Under the pieces are notes generated by a model. It was not told where the DNA came from and did not search any database. It saw nothing but the letters and a program-made list of their open reading frames with translations. Both the position numbers and the translations under genes were made by a program. Of a DNA stretch of 64,000 nucleotides, positions 17,473 through 26,390 are shown piece after piece. How positions within the stretch are numbered: position 1 is the first letter of the stretch; every line of letters starts with the position of its first letter. The DNA comes from Scylla paramamosain (taxonomy: Eukaryota > Arthropoda > Malacostraca > Decapoda > Portunidae), in contig NC_087158.1 in the NCBI RefSeq assembly GCF_035594125.1, positions 5,816,501 through 5,880,500 on the forward strand, given 5' to 3'.

Positions 17473-18045
17473 CTACCTTATTACCGCTTTACAGATGTTA
17501 CGACATCTCGCCCGGCTGCCGGCTGGGCAAAACGTAGGCATGCAATGCGGCATATTACGAAATATTACGTATGCCATACGAGTAATTTTTTTGTCATTAT
17601 ATAGATATTGATGCTTTTTGAAGGTGGCGTGAATAATGCACATTGCACGTTTTAATGTATGCCAACTCAGTAGAAGGCAAAAGAACATGCAATAAATGCC
17701 ACACACGAGGGAATTCAACCCCTGAAGTCGATAATTTAATGTGCTAATTTTCATATGTGGACAAGTTTGCATAAAATGATGTAAGACAGCGGAATTGTAT
17801 TTGGGATGCAAGTTATAGCTATCGTAATAGCCTATGGTCTGACTTTGAAAATTAAGATAAACAGTAATCCAGTGGCCCATGGTCTTTGAGTCACTCAATG
17901 TATTTAGAATGAAAACGCATGGCTTCACCTGTTTTCTGGCAAGATTTATCAGATCTGTCACATGGCGATGATCGTGACAGCCTAAAAAATAAACTCGATC
18001 GCCCAAGATGCCTGCTAGACCGGCCTGTATTTCACGTGCATTCAT
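17473..18045 (-). CDS. PRO: Adenain-like cysteine protease (virion maturation)
   Basis: This 190-residue protein has the signature of adenovirus-type (C5/Ulp1-fold) maturation proteases found in Polintons. His58 is in GHWITVYL, Asp75 in YYDSYNL, Gln108 in the oxyanion position, and Cys115 in LVCGIYC. Order and spacing fit a His-Asp-Cys triad with the helper Gln. Such enzymes cut virion precursors during particle maturation. The ATG lies only 6 bases after the capsid-protein stop codon, so the two are probably co-transcribed. The length is close to the family norm (about 200 residues) and no break is seen. The C-terminal part is Cys- and basic-rich. Function is inferred from motifs and neighbours; the specific cleavage sites cannot be read from the sequence. 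Confidence 0.9.
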   Translation of the reverse strand: MNAREIQAGLAGILGDRVYFLGCHDHRHVTDLINLARKQVKPCVFILNTLSDSKTMGHWITVYLNFQSQTIGYYDSYNLHPKYNSAVLHHFMQTCPHMKISTLNYRLQGLNSLVCGIYCMFFCLLLSWHTLKRAMCIIHATFKKHQYLYNDKKITRMAYVIFRNMPHCMPTFCPAGSRARCRNICKAVIR

Positions 18046-18051
18046 GACGGC

Positions 18052-19419
18052 TTATGCGCGGACAATGCAGCGAACGTGACGATAATGATCAATTTCTATG
18101 ACGCCAGTAGTGTCGACGAAAAACATTATGACGCGGTTGTGATTACGTCCCTTGGCAAACGACAGATTAATTCTTAGATTTCCTGATTTATCCAGAGGGA
18201 TGGCATTGTGCACGTCCTCCGTCACAAAGTTAAAGAAACATACTGTCCGACCTTTATTGAATGCATCAAATGTTAGGGAATTACGCGTGTCCAATCCTAG
18301 TGACTCAAGGGTCGTGTAAAACAATTTTGACGCGTGATGCGGGAAAGAGCTGCGAACGTTATAAATGGTCGCCCCGTTCACGGTGATATGTACATGTGAC
18401 AGATCGGCGTGTTGAAAATATAAACCATTCTTATCAATTACGCCTTGTAAGCTGTCCATATCAACTATTGCCATGGTCAAATTTTGAGGTATGATTTGCG
18501 CGAAAGGTAATTCGGCAATCAAAGACGTTTGATTGGCGGCTAACACATACGTTTTATTGAGCGTTCTATTAAAAGTGTATTGCATTGGATTTCGAGTCAA
18601 GGAGTTATTTAACGATTCTAAGGCGGGCGGATGTGGCGTGACGCGGTCAACCCATAACTTAGCCATCTTGAGCTTAAATTTGAAACTGCTGGCATCTTGA
18701 TGTGAATTAAGAATCCATGTTTTGTTAGCCAATTCTAATCGAATTCTCACATCAACAGAGTCAAGCAGATAAGCGTCCAGACTTGATATATCCGAAAACA
18801 AAGGCGCAGTCATCGAAATGCCGTGCGTTTTACAATCTTTCATCATTTGTTTCTCGTCTTTATTCCCTCCCGTGAAATAGTCTTCATCAAATTTATTGAT
18901 TATGCCTTTTGATCCATCATAATCGCGGTGGTAGAAGGCGACGCGACCGATAGAGTCAATTTTATCCTGAGGGATTGTTGTAATCACTTTAATGAAGGCG
19001 TGATAGTTGAACAAAGAGGATGACTCCACAAGCTGTTCGTTAAAATAACAAGCGCATGACTTAAACATCGTATTATTCAAACCATTACTAAAAACGACGT
19101 GATCGCCATCGTCTAGTGGCGCGCCGTCTGCCTTCGTCGCGCTAACTCGCAATTCTAGAGACAGCGTTGATAGATCCAAAAATTGCCCTGGAATACCAGG
19201 CAGTCTAAATTCAATGTAAGGATCGTTGATCCCCGCATGATTATTAGCATTTGCATCTAAATTAACGGGTAATACGTCCAACTTTCCCCTCGCAGCGACT
19301 GACGATTCGATGGTATGCAAGCGATTCACCCGCGGAAAGTTCTCACTCACGGCCGTCAGATAATTGCTCAGGGGGGTGGAGGTCGCTCCACCCTGCACAT
19401 CCGGACCGTAATGAGTCAT
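18052..19419 (-). CDS. MCP: Major capsid protein (hexon-type double jelly roll)
   Basis: This 455-residue protein belongs to the Polinton/adintovirus major capsid family, relatives of which are annotated in invertebrate genomes as F54H12.2-like. Visible family features are an N-terminal segment with PYIEFRLPGIPGQFLDLSTL (residues 68-87), NNTMFKSCACYFNEQLV (115-131) followed by a YHAFIKV block, a central VRIRLELANK segment with a WVDRVTPHP block soon after, and a C-terminal part with repeated aromatic-hydrophobic strands. In this family the protein forms trimeric capsomers of an icosahedral shell. It is intact from ATG to stop, with protease immediately downstream and a TATA/initiator pair just upstream. 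Fold assignment is by family resemblance read by eye. Confidence 0.9.
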   Translation of the reverse strand: MTHYGPDVQGGATSTPLSNYLTAVSENFPRVNRLHTIESSVAARGKLDVLPVNLDANANNHAGINDPYIEFRLPGIPGQFLDLSTLSLELRVSATKADGAPLDDGDHVVFSNGLNNTMFKSCACYFNEQLVESSSLFNYHAFIKVITTIPQDKIDSIGRVAFYHRDYDGSKGIINKFDEDYFTGGNKDEKQMMKDCKTHGISMTAPLFSDISSLDAYLLDSVDVRIRLELANKTWILNSHQDASSFKFKLKMAKLWVDRVTPHPPALESLNNSLTRNPMQYTFNRTLNKTYVLAANQTSLIAELPFAQIIPQNLTMAIVDMDSLQGVIDKNGLYFQHADLSHVHITVNGATIYNVRSSFPHHASKLFYTTLESLGLDTRNSLTFDAFNKGRTVCFFNFVTEDVHNAIPLDKSGNLRINLSFAKGRNHNRVIMFFVDTTGVIEIDHYRHVRCIVRA

Positions 19420-19426
19420 CTTTGCG

Positions 19427-19459
19427 ACTAAGCTAAATATTGAAGATATCTGCTTTATA
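19427..19459 (-). promoter_or_regulatory. Core promoter of capsid-protease unit
   Basis: On the minus strand TATAAA (19459-19454) lies 30 bases upstream of the A in a TTAGT initiator (A at 19429). That would start transcription 10 bases before the capsid-protein ATG, giving a very short leader. Similar pairs precede the penton and ATPase genes. Confidence 0.6.
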
Positions 19460-19473
19460 GCAAGTCTTTCTTT

Positions 19474-19872
19474 TCAGTTGCCTGGTTGGTGGTTTTCTCT
19501 TTTTTTTTTTTTTCCGACTCCAACTTTCCTCTTTTTCATTACTCGTCCGCCTCGAACTATCCTTTCCCCCACACCCTTCACGGCTGCAACACCTCTATTT
19601 CTTAATGATTCGCGAAGTCGCTTCCCTTCTAAAACATCTGTTAATAAACCTTTTCCCATTTGGAGCGGTTCGGGTGCTACAGTGCGCATGAGAAAGGGAA
19701 TTGCTCTTTTAGCAAAGCCACTCAAAACGGAAAATAGACCGCCACCTCTTCTTGAATGGGGTGGAATAAAAACCCGGATGTCGTCTAAACCTCCACCTTT
19801 GCTTTGCGTAAAAAGCAAGTCGTATTCCGCTCGAGTGGGAGGTGTGAACGCTCTCGTCATGATGGTTGTCAC
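19474..19872 (-). CDS. Small glycine-rich basic virion protein (pVI-like)
   Basis: This 132-residue protein has an N-terminal third containing KGGGLDDIRVFIPP and RRGGGLFSVLSGFAKRAIPF (residues 41-60), a middle amphipathic stretch with GKGLLTDVLEGKRLRESL, and a strongly basic tail (GGRVMKKRKVGVGKKKKR, about 108-125). Proteins of this shape sit next to the capsid gene in many Polintons and adintoviruses. They are compared with adenovirus pVI-like, membrane-active or core proteins. The glycine-hydrophobic block suggests membrane interaction; the tail suggests nucleic-acid binding or nuclear targeting. Both are inferences. An ATAAATA box lies about 35 bases upstream (19912-19906). No break seen. 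Confidence 0.75.
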   Translation of the reverse strand: MTTIMTRAFTPPTRAEYDLLFTQSKGGGLDDIRVFIPPHSRRGGGLFSVLSGFAKRAIPFLMRTVAPEPLQMGKGLLTDVLEGKRLRESLRNRGVAAVKGVGERIVRGGRVMKKRKVGVGKKKKRENHQPGN

Positions 19873-20012
19873 GTCATGAATAAGACGTCGAGCATAATCA
19901 CTGGCTATTTATTTCTGTCTGATATGCTGCTCCCGCCATGATCAAAATAAATAATAACGGTCACCCCAATTAAGGAATACATTTATACTCGATTTGTCAA
20001 ACACACATCAAC

Positions 20013-20018
20013 TTTATT
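20013..20018 (-). terminator. AATAAA polyadenylation signal
   Basis: AATAAA on the minus strand lies 21 bases past the stop of the macro-domain-like gene and is followed by a GT-rich stretch (GTTGATGTGTGTTTG), the usual layout of an animal polyadenylation site. Confidence 0.7.
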
Positions 20019-20038
20019 TTAAAATTTACATGATATAG

Positions 20039-20707
20039 TTATTCAGACTTCCTCACCAGAATAGTTTCAACTCCAAAAGGTTGAAGTCGCTGCGCCAGCC
20101 CTTCCACCATAGGCAGGTAATTATTCTTCCACTCATCCTGGCAGCGACCTCTACATCCCAGTCCTTCCGGGATAATAATTTGCTCTACTTCAGCGTTTGC
20201 CATGGCTAGCAGGGCAATCTTTTTCAGGCAATTCTGGAAGTGTTGACGTCGATTCACGCTTGTATCCATCTTGAGTCCTTCCACGTAAGGCAAATCCTTC
20301 GACGTCGCGATTGCCTGTCGCGCCTTCTCGTTTCCCTCGACGGCCTCGCCCCAACCATACTGAGTCACGCAGGCCACCAGGTGAGGGAGATTTACGCTTC
20401 CTGTGGGAGGCGCGTGGATAATGATACGTCCTGGGTCATCTCTCGTGTCTGCCGTGGCCCGATGAAGCGAGTAGAGTCTCTTTCTAGCTGCATGTGTATT
20501 CTCGTATGGGTAAATCGTTTTGAGATCCCGCGCAATCCCACTCGGTTCGGTGGAGACGGCATTTACTGAATAAATGATATAACAGCGGCGGTCGCGGAAG
20601 ATGCCATCGGTCAGCTTGCCCTCGACCACCTTCATCTTGACGAGTAATTGGAGGGCTGATCCACACGTTGAACCCTCTGTGAGGGGAGTGAGGGGGAAAT
20701 GTGTCAT
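20039..20707 (-). CDS. Macro-domain-like protein (possible ADP-ribose binding/hydrolase)
   Basis: This is a 222-residue protein whose residues about 38-220 follow the order of a macro domain. Residues 43-62 have a beta strand then YSVNAVSTEPSGIARDL, resembling the first ADP-ribose loop. A strand before PTGSVNLPHL follows, then a helix with NRRQHFQNCLKKIALLA, and finally IIIPEGLGCRGRCQDEW (177-193), resembling the second loop with its Pro, Gly-Cys and Trp, before a terminal strand VETILVRK. It is closest in look to OARD1/POA1-type ADP-ribosyl hydrolases. Macro domains bind or remove ADP-ribose, and some viruses use them against host ADP-ribosylation. The first loop lacks the usual GGG run, so activity is uncertain. 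It has its own AATAAA downstream. Not a standard Polinton gene; probably acquired cargo. An unrelated Rossmann-like fold is the main alternative. Confidence 0.65.
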   Translation of the reverse strand: MTHFPLTPLTEGSTCGSALQLLVKMKVVEGKLTDGIFRDRRCYIIYSVNAVSTEPSGIARDLKTIYPYENTHAARKRLYSLHRATADTRDDPGRIIIHAPPTGSVNLPHLVACVTQYGWGEAVEGNEKARQAIATSKDLPYVEGLKMDTSVNRRQHFQNCLKKIALLAMANAEVEQIIIPEGLGCRGRCQDEWKNNYLPMVEGLAQRLQPFGVETILVRKSE

Positions 20708-21000
20708 CGCGGACCTTTATTCGCACGTATTGGTCGATATTACACCTTCTGCGTAGTAGAATTTATTCATTCAAATTGACGCAGGTGTTATTTTTTTTCC
20801 TTTGTTGGTGGGAAGGGATGGAGGGCTGGGAACGTATTATTTATTAGGGGATGTGGGTTAGGGGGGGGTGAACATTTTTTGACCATAACCCTCATCAATT
20901 ATCCATCCGTGGGCCTGCACCCCTGACGCGCCTAACACGTGCTCTCATGTATTATTGATGTACTTACTCGTTTACAGAGTAAGATGGGGAGCTTTCTCAT
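20708..21000. other. Intergenic region with polyadenylation signal
   Basis: About 290 bp without a supportable gene. On the minus strand AATAAA at 20845-20840 could end the ATPase-integrase transcript. G-rich tracts lie nearby (about 20861-20871). No clear TATA/initiator pair for the macro-domain-like gene is visible, apart from a weak ATAAAT near 20760. Confidence 0.5.
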
Positions 21001-21522
21001 TTAATATGCTTCCCAGATGTCACCGACCCCGCCACCTATCAGTTTACTTCGTTGAGTCGTATTTCTGATGGCATCCGCGGGGAGTTGCGCCATGCGAAGT
21101 AGCAGTGATAATAATGGACGCTTATCGGGTGAAAGTCTTTTCGCGGCCCCCTTTTCGTGACCGAGTACTCGTATGAAATCAAACACGCTTATGCCAGAAA
21201 ATGGTGGAAGTAAGTTACCGCGCTCATCCCATGAAATCCCAGGTTTACCCTCCAATAATTTCAAGAGAGATAAACCATATTATCTAAAGGAAGGAGGAAC
21301 GGCAACTCGAATCAAATCATCCAAGGGTGGATTGACAGGTGCGCGTGGTGGTGGTGGCGCCACGGTGGCGGCGTCGGGGAGGACGCCGGCCGGCAGTGGA
21401 AGTGAAGTTTTTTTTTTTTTCTTGACTTGTTTTGACGTGAATCGGTGATGAGTTGCGCTGTCGGTTGGTTTAAACTTACACCTCTCGGCAACTGAGACGG
21501 GAACTAAACAATATTCTTTCAT
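21001..21522 (-). pseudogene. Conserved Polinton small protein (MKEYC family), one internal stop
   Basis: One reading frame runs from the ATG at 21522 to the stop at 21001 but is cut by an in-frame TAA at 21282-21280. The upper part (80 residues) starts MKEYCLVPVS, a start I associate with a small protein found in many invertebrate Polintons. It then has a Lys-run and a Pro/Ala-rich linker. The lower part carries the family's second block, with ISWDERGNLLPPFSGISVFD and a Leu-rich segment. Function in the family is unknown to me; its position among virion genes suggests a structural or assembly role. The ATG overlaps the previous stop (ATGA, 21522-21519). The stop may be true decay, a sequencing error, or readthrough; splicing around it is not supported by nearby sites. 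Confidence 0.7.
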
Positions 21523-21860
21523 CTCTGTAGTAAACTTGTTATTGCCGACACGGCTATCGGGAGTAACGCGGCTAATATGTTGCCACCTCGTTTGGAGATT
21601 AGAATGGCTTTCTTCTTGTACACGGGCGTCTTCTTCAAGGCTACAGTGCGAATATCACTCTTGAATTTTTTCAGGCGGTTAATGATGGTATCGTCGTCCG
21701 TCAGACGTCTCTTCAAAAAGTTGGCGAATATTTCCGAGATGCAATTGACTTCGCGCTTATTCAAACTTTGCAAGACCTGCTTCCGCAATTTAGGGGTGAC
21801 GTGCGAGAGGAGAAAAACCAAATCCTTGTACTTCAATATCAATGGTTTTTCCTCATCCAT
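21519..21860 (-). CDS. Small basic virion protein with hydrophobic C-terminus (pX-like)
   Basis: This 113-residue protein is part of a family found beside the integrase in many animal Polintons. It has an N-terminal helix (YKDLVFLLSHVTPKLRKQVL), a CISEIFANFLKRRLT segment, a basic helix (RLKKFKSDIRTVALKK), a basic patch YKKKAILISKRGG, and a hydrophobic end NILAALLPIAVSAITSLL (about 94-111). The basic-RGG-hydrophobic ending recalls adenovirus pX, a DNA-condensing core protein; that comparison is by eye. The ATG follows the integrase stop after three bases, and its own stop overlaps the next ATG. It is therefore in the middle of a tightly packed string. Intact. Confidence 0.75.
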   Translation of the reverse strand: MDEEKPLILKYKDLVFLLSHVTPKLRKQVLQSLNKREVNCISEIFANFLKRRLTDDDTIINRLKKFKSDIRTVALKKTPVYKKKAILISKRGGNILAALLPIAVSAITSLLQR

Positions 21861-21863
21861 ATC

Positions 21864-22883
21864 TTATACTAAGTCGTCCGCATCTATCCAGCTGTCAAAT
21901 TTATCTGGAAGAGAGGACTTGATTAATTCTTCCCTGTAGAAAGCGCCGGTCACGTCCTCCCCCGCCAAATCCCTTATGAAATAAATAGGGATTTTATGTG
22001 AGTAATCCACACGACTTATCTTAAAAAGCTCCTCGGTATTGTTGACGGTATAACCCTTATTGAATTTAAATTGCGTTCGGGAAGCACGTTGCAAGCGTAC
22101 AATGTCTCCCACGTCTAATTTATGACTGACAACTTTCTTTCCCCTTGGCCGATTTAAATACATTCGTTTAAATTGCTTCCTGACTTGTGACAGCTCGCGG
22201 AGGCGGTGAACCTGAGCCGGCGTTTGGTTGCCGCCCAAACCGCGGTGTGGGGTGTGATTGTACGTATTTATTAGGGTGGGCAAGACGTTAATATACGTCA
22301 GTGTGTTGTTCTGCGTGAGATATTTATATATTTTTGTCTTTATGGTTCGGATGACCCTTTCTGCCAAACTCGCCTTTGTTTCACGCGAGTAATTGGAATA
22401 CAAGGTAATACCTTTCAAAGTTAGATATTTTTTCACTGCTTGATTATAAAATTCGGATCCCTGATCGGTAAAAAGACGCGACACGCCTGTAAAACTCTCC
22501 GACTCTAGAACTTTTTTCAGCGCTTGCAGGCTACTGTGTCCGGATTTACTTGTCAGCGTTGCCACTTTCAAGTATCTGCTGAAAACGTCCAGGCAAAACA
22601 TGATGTATCGGACGCCGCCATTGTGTCTGTGCAGCCTCGCAAAATCAGCCAAATCGCAAGTTAAAATGACGGACGGTTTAGGAGCGAGAATTTTTCGCCG
22701 CGGAAAACGTTTCAGTGTCGGCTTGTGAAGCGTATAAGTGCGGTTGCCCTGCAGAAATGCCCTCACATCGCGGAGTGTTAGATTCTTATCCCTTTTCTTC
22801 CCCTCTCTGTAGAGTGCTTGCACACCTCCTAAAGCCGCAGGATTCGTCATATCCCGGTAAAGTTCGTCCAAAACGGCGTTCAT
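21864..22883 (-). CDS. INT: RVE-type integrase (DDE)
   Basis: This 339-residue retroviral-type integrase is the enzyme that joins Polinton ends to target DNA and makes the 6-bp duplication. Catalytic residues are visible: Asp77 in TCDLADF, Asp140 in FTDQGSEF, and Glu175 in KASLAERVIRTIK, 34 residues after the second Asp (DD35E type). The N-terminus has the Polinton-style LYRDMTNPAALGGVQALY. The C-terminus has an SH3/chromo-like part with VGDIVRLQR, FNKGYTVNNTEELFKI and AFYREELI, typical of Polinton integrases. The frame is intact. The ATG overlaps the ATPase stop by four bases (ATGA at 22883-22880). Confidence 0.95.
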   Translation of the reverse strand: MNAVLDELYRDMTNPAALGGVQALYREGKKRDKNLTLRDVRAFLQGNRTYTLHKPTLKRFPRRKILAPKPSVILTCDLADFARLHRHNGGVRYIMFCLDVFSRYLKVATLTSKSGHSSLQALKKVLESESFTGVSRLFTDQGSEFYNQAVKKYLTLKGITLYSNYSRETKASLAERVIRTIKTKIYKYLTQNNTLTYINVLPTLINTYNHTPHRGLGGNQTPAQVHRLRELSQVRKQFKRMYLNRPRGKKVVSHKLDVGDIVRLQRASRTQFKFNKGYTVNNTEELFKISRVDYSHKIPIYFIRDLAGEDVTGAFYREELIKSSLPDKFDSWIDADDLV

Positions 22884-23539
22884 AGCAGATAGACTTTCTC
22901 ACAGGGCGGCTCATCCACAATATTCGTGCGCAGTTGAATTTCTTCGGGTGCGTTCGGGGATAAATCACACAACAAATAACCGTGATCTCGTCTAAGCACG
23001 ACATTTTTATAAATTTCCACAAAGTGTTTGGCGCGCTCCCTTCCATAAAGTTGCCTGCCCAGACATTCAATTTGATATATATCTCTGTTTTTCATAAGAA
23101 TGTAATGTGAGGCATTTAAAGTTATCGTTCTAGCATACTTTCCGGGGAAAAAGACATTCTGTGCTATCATTATAACTGACAAATTTTTATGTCTCCCTTT
23201 GGTGAAAGCCTCTGCTATCGTTTGAGAATTGCCAGCCGTGAGGAAATTGTCATCTAATATCAGGGGTGTGTGCGTTTGCGGGTCGGCGTATGGACTGTCA
23301 TCATCCATCACGGGATCAATAATTTTCTCATGCACTTCGACCTTATCTTGAAAAGGGGAATTCTGCTGCAGCGAATGCGATGAGATGCCACAAATGATAA
23401 TTCTGTTAAATCCATGCTGATATTTCTCTATAATTTTATTGCAGAGGTGTGTTTTGCCGGAATTTGTATAACCTGCAATAATTATGCATGCAGGATATCT
23501 GAAGAGATTCAGCATCTCTTCGCTAAATGTCTTGTCCAT
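22880..23539 (-). CDS. ATP: FtsK/HerA-family genome-packaging ATPase
   Basis: This 219-residue ATPase of the A32/FtsK-HerA group is used by Polintons and related viruses to pump DNA into capsids. Walker A is GYTNSGKT at residues 23-30. Walker B is PLILDDN at about 92-98, followed by a polar sensor-like MIAQN at 124-128. Length is typical of the family. The start ATG is preceded by a TATA-like box and initiator at 23591 and 23559. It heads a four-gene string (ATPase, integrase, pX-like, MKEYC protein) with stop-start overlaps or 3-base spacing, which suggests a single transcript. Intact. Confidence 0.93.
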   Translation of the reverse strand: MDKTFSEEMLNLFRYPACIIIAGYTNSGKTHLCNKIIEKYQHGFNRIIICGISSHSLQQNSPFQDKVEVHEKIIDPVMDDDSPYADPQTHTPLILDDNFLTAGNSQTIAEAFTKGRHKNLSVIMIAQNVFFPGKYARTITLNASHYILMKNRDIYQIECLGRQLYGRERAKHFVEIYKNVVLRRDHGYLLCDLSPNAPEEIQLRTNIVDEPPCEKVYLL

Positions 23540-23556
23540 GTTAAGTTCAGAGGGTT

Positions 23557-23591
23557 ACTAAAAGACGCTACGATATGTTTACAGTATTTAT
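23557..23591 (-). promoter_or_regulatory. Core promoter of ATPase-integrase unit
   Basis: ATAAATA (23591-23585) lies 32 bases upstream of the A (23559) in a TTAGT initiator on the minus strand. The predicted start is 20 bases before the ATPase ATG. Confidence 0.55.
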
Positions 23592-24122
23592 TGCTTAACC
23601 TTTATTTACATGGTCATGTAGGTAACAGCATAACTAAACTCCCAGCTGCATCCTCATCCCTGCCTTCTAATTATGACGTGGATCTCCCCGACCCACACCT
23701 CTTCCTCAACCTCCCCCTCCCTCTCCTTAACCTACCAAAGTACAAATGTTCTTACATTACCTCCTCTTCTTCCGCCTCCTCCTCCTCATCCTCCTTATCC
23801 CACGTGGACAGTACAAATGTTCTTACAGCACATGAACAAAATCCCCTTTCATTCCCCTCCTTAACCCCACACTCAAAACAAATGTTCTTACATTACATGA
23901 ATGGCAGCTGCTAGCGGCCGCGGTCTCTCTCAACCCTTAATTATGACGTGAATAATGTCATGGAATGCCACTCCCGATCACGTCACAGCCCACTCATTAA
24001 CCCATCCTTCACCTCCCCCTCTTCCTTAGCCTACGTGGTCAGTGCAAATGTTTTTTTTTTTTTTTTACATTACATGAAGGGCGGCTGCTAGCAGCTGCGT
24101 CCCCTCTTTCTCTACCCCTTAA
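23592..24122. repeat. Intergenic region with duplicated polymerase 3' end
   Basis: No gene is supported here. The stretch around 23943-24008 repeats 24124-24190 at an offset of about 181 bp, with common blocks such as GTGAATAATGTC, CTCCCGATCACG and CCACTCATTA. The preceding GCTGCTAGC and ACATTACATGAA blocks are also doubled. ACAAATGTTCTTACATTAC-like phrases recur three or four times. Because 24124-24190 encodes the polymerase C-terminus, this is a partial duplication of the gene's 3' end. CT-rich tracts fill the rest. Confidence 0.7.
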
Positions 24123-24178
24123 TCACGATGTGAATAATGTCGTGGAAAGTCTCTCCCGATCACGCCACAGACCACTCA

Positions 24179-24320
24179 TTATCCCATCCTCCCCCTCCCC
24201 ATCCCCCTCTTCCTCTTCCACCTCCTCCTCCTCCTCCTCCTCTTCCTCATCCACCTCCACCTCCCCCACATCCACCGCCGCCTCCTCTTCCATCTCATTC
24301 TCCACATCTCTTTCCCGCGG
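24179..24320 (-). repeat. Glu-rich low-complexity tract in polymerase tail
   Basis: A CT/CTC-rich stretch on the plus strand encodes a Glu-dominated acidic tail on the minus strand. It is rich in short TCC/CTC repeats, prone to length change. Its function, if any, is unknown; acidic tails can mediate protein contacts. Confidence 0.7.
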
Positions 24321-25011
24321 ATCATTGTCGGGGTGATAATACGCCCTTGAGGTGTAGCCATCGACGTGAAAGCGCTTGTCGTCAAAATGTGACAACGTAC
24401 GCTTTCGCATACGAGTGGTACAAATTTGTCCTTTCACATTCCTGATATTATAGCAATCTACCATCCCACATGCGACATTATTAAGTGTTTCCCTATACTG
24501 CCGATGCAATATATTTTGCTGAAGGTGAGTTGGAATGCCTTTACCTCGAGATACTTGCTTGTCATCTTCCAACAGCAGCGAATACATCTTTGGCTTTAAT
24601 ATAATCGCCTCTTTGATGAGCGTGGATCCGGTTTCAGATTTCAGCAAGCCTAGTTGACCCTTCCGCTCCCCATTAAAACACGGGTGATCTGAAGCAAAGT
24701 TACTGGTGTCGAGAAAATTTGCCATGGGTCCATGTTTCAGTTCATCATTTAAGTTTGTAGGTATGTGCAGACTGAAAATGAAACTGTCAGTATCTTCATA
24801 AGCTAATTTAGCTCTCTCCCCATAATTAGCTTTGATGACACGATACCAAAAGTTGTACATGTACTTCTTTGCCACTTCTAAAATATGGTATCCCAAGTAA
24901 TTTGGCTGCCTGATTTTAATCGTATTCTTACTGTTGACACATATGACTCGGTCCTCGCCTAATTGGTGGACCCTTTTAAAGGATGGATTTCTTGCATACT
25001 TCAGGAAAGAC

Positions 25012-25021
25012 TTTTTTTTTT
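25012..25021 (-). other. Frameshift at A10 run in polymerase
   Basis: On the coding strand ten A residues separate two polymerase frames. The upstream frame hits a stop soon after at about 24976. The downstream frame is open from the run to 24123 and holds motif C. The length of the run is out of register by one base for continuity. Alternatives are a mutated copy, a homopolymer sequencing error, or slippage during expression. Confidence 0.85.
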
Positions 25022-26390
25022 GTCACTAATTTCTGCTGGAGGCCATACTTCACTTCAGATAACATGGATCTACCATAAACTGCGTTTGACATCAGTTTGC
25101 AAATGCGATTTTTAATGGCGCACGTCTCATTTTTACGCTGAGCGACGTTCCTTTCTATGAAAGGTTTCAGGTATGGAGCCTGTCTGAAGCTATATATAGC
25201 ATGAACACATTGTATTTCCAGTCCAAGTGAGAGTAAAAGTTGCAGCAATTCCAGACTGATGAGATGATCTTTCAGTCCCTTATGACTGGCCACGAGTTTA
25301 TGATTTTTCCTCCCCAGCTTACGACCCTCAGCTTCTAACAGTCTTTTACTGTACGGCGAGATGTCATCTTCTGTAATAGTCATGTGTGCGAGGCACAGAG
25401 GGAACTCGTCCGTGATCCGAGCCACGTCGGGGGAAACGTCACAGCTGTCTAAATGCAGCCAGTAACCGACGTCGCCATCTGTCGCATGATTCTGGATGCC
25501 AACTTCAAAAAAATCATCCATCTCTGACTGAGAAAGCTTTTTGATGTCACCCATAGGCAGGGGGGAACACATAACGCTTGCATATAATGAATTATAGTCC
25601 AGATAAAACACATAGGTGCCGGGTCCACCGTCGGGTTCGTGGTTTGACTGCAGGTGTGGCCTGACGCAAGTTACAAAGCCTCCTCGTACATTTCTTTTGA
25701 TCAGGTGATACATGTTAGGGTCGTAAGGTGGATCAAGTTGAACGCCTGTCGACTTTAAAAAAGCGTCATAAGCATAAGAAGACAGTGACACGTAATGTGA
25801 CACGTCCAGCCCATAAAATTCATGCAGGTATGATCTATATTTGAGATATGTGTCGGCTAATAATCCCACATCAATCTCACAATACAGTCTTATGTAATCG
25901 CCTAAAGTGCGGCAGGATGTCATACTCCACACGCTTTGAGCGTGTTCATATTCTCCAGGTGGCAGAGCCTTCCCCTTGAGCGTGTCATAAAATGCCTCAT
26001 GAGGTGGCAATTGTCGATCTTCTAAGCGGCCAAGGTCGGTGATGTACTCATAACAAAGAAACTGTTTTTGAGTGCAAATTACACGCCTTACATCCTCGGG
26101 GAGGTAATTCACCATTTCCTGGGCGTAACGCGTGCTATAGCCCGCCTGCACGTGACTCTGAGCGAGATGACCGAGGCCAGCATTCATAATGGAAAGCGTG
26201 TCCTGAAACTGCAATTCCTTAATCCTTACTTTCAATAAATGCGATTCTGACTTGGCAAGGATGTCCACGTGCGACTCTGGCGAGTGAAGGTCTTTTATGA
26301 TTAAGGAGACGTCAAAGCTCATATTATGTGCCAGAGTGATGAGATATTTCCTCATGTCACGACACTGGAGGTTGCATCGTGCGCACAAAG

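Noticed and set aside
23414..23914. Plus-strand open frame of about 166 codons opposite the ATPase start
   Set aside because: It overlaps the ATPase N-terminus and CT-rich spacer; Ser/Leu-rich and low-complexity, with no family match.
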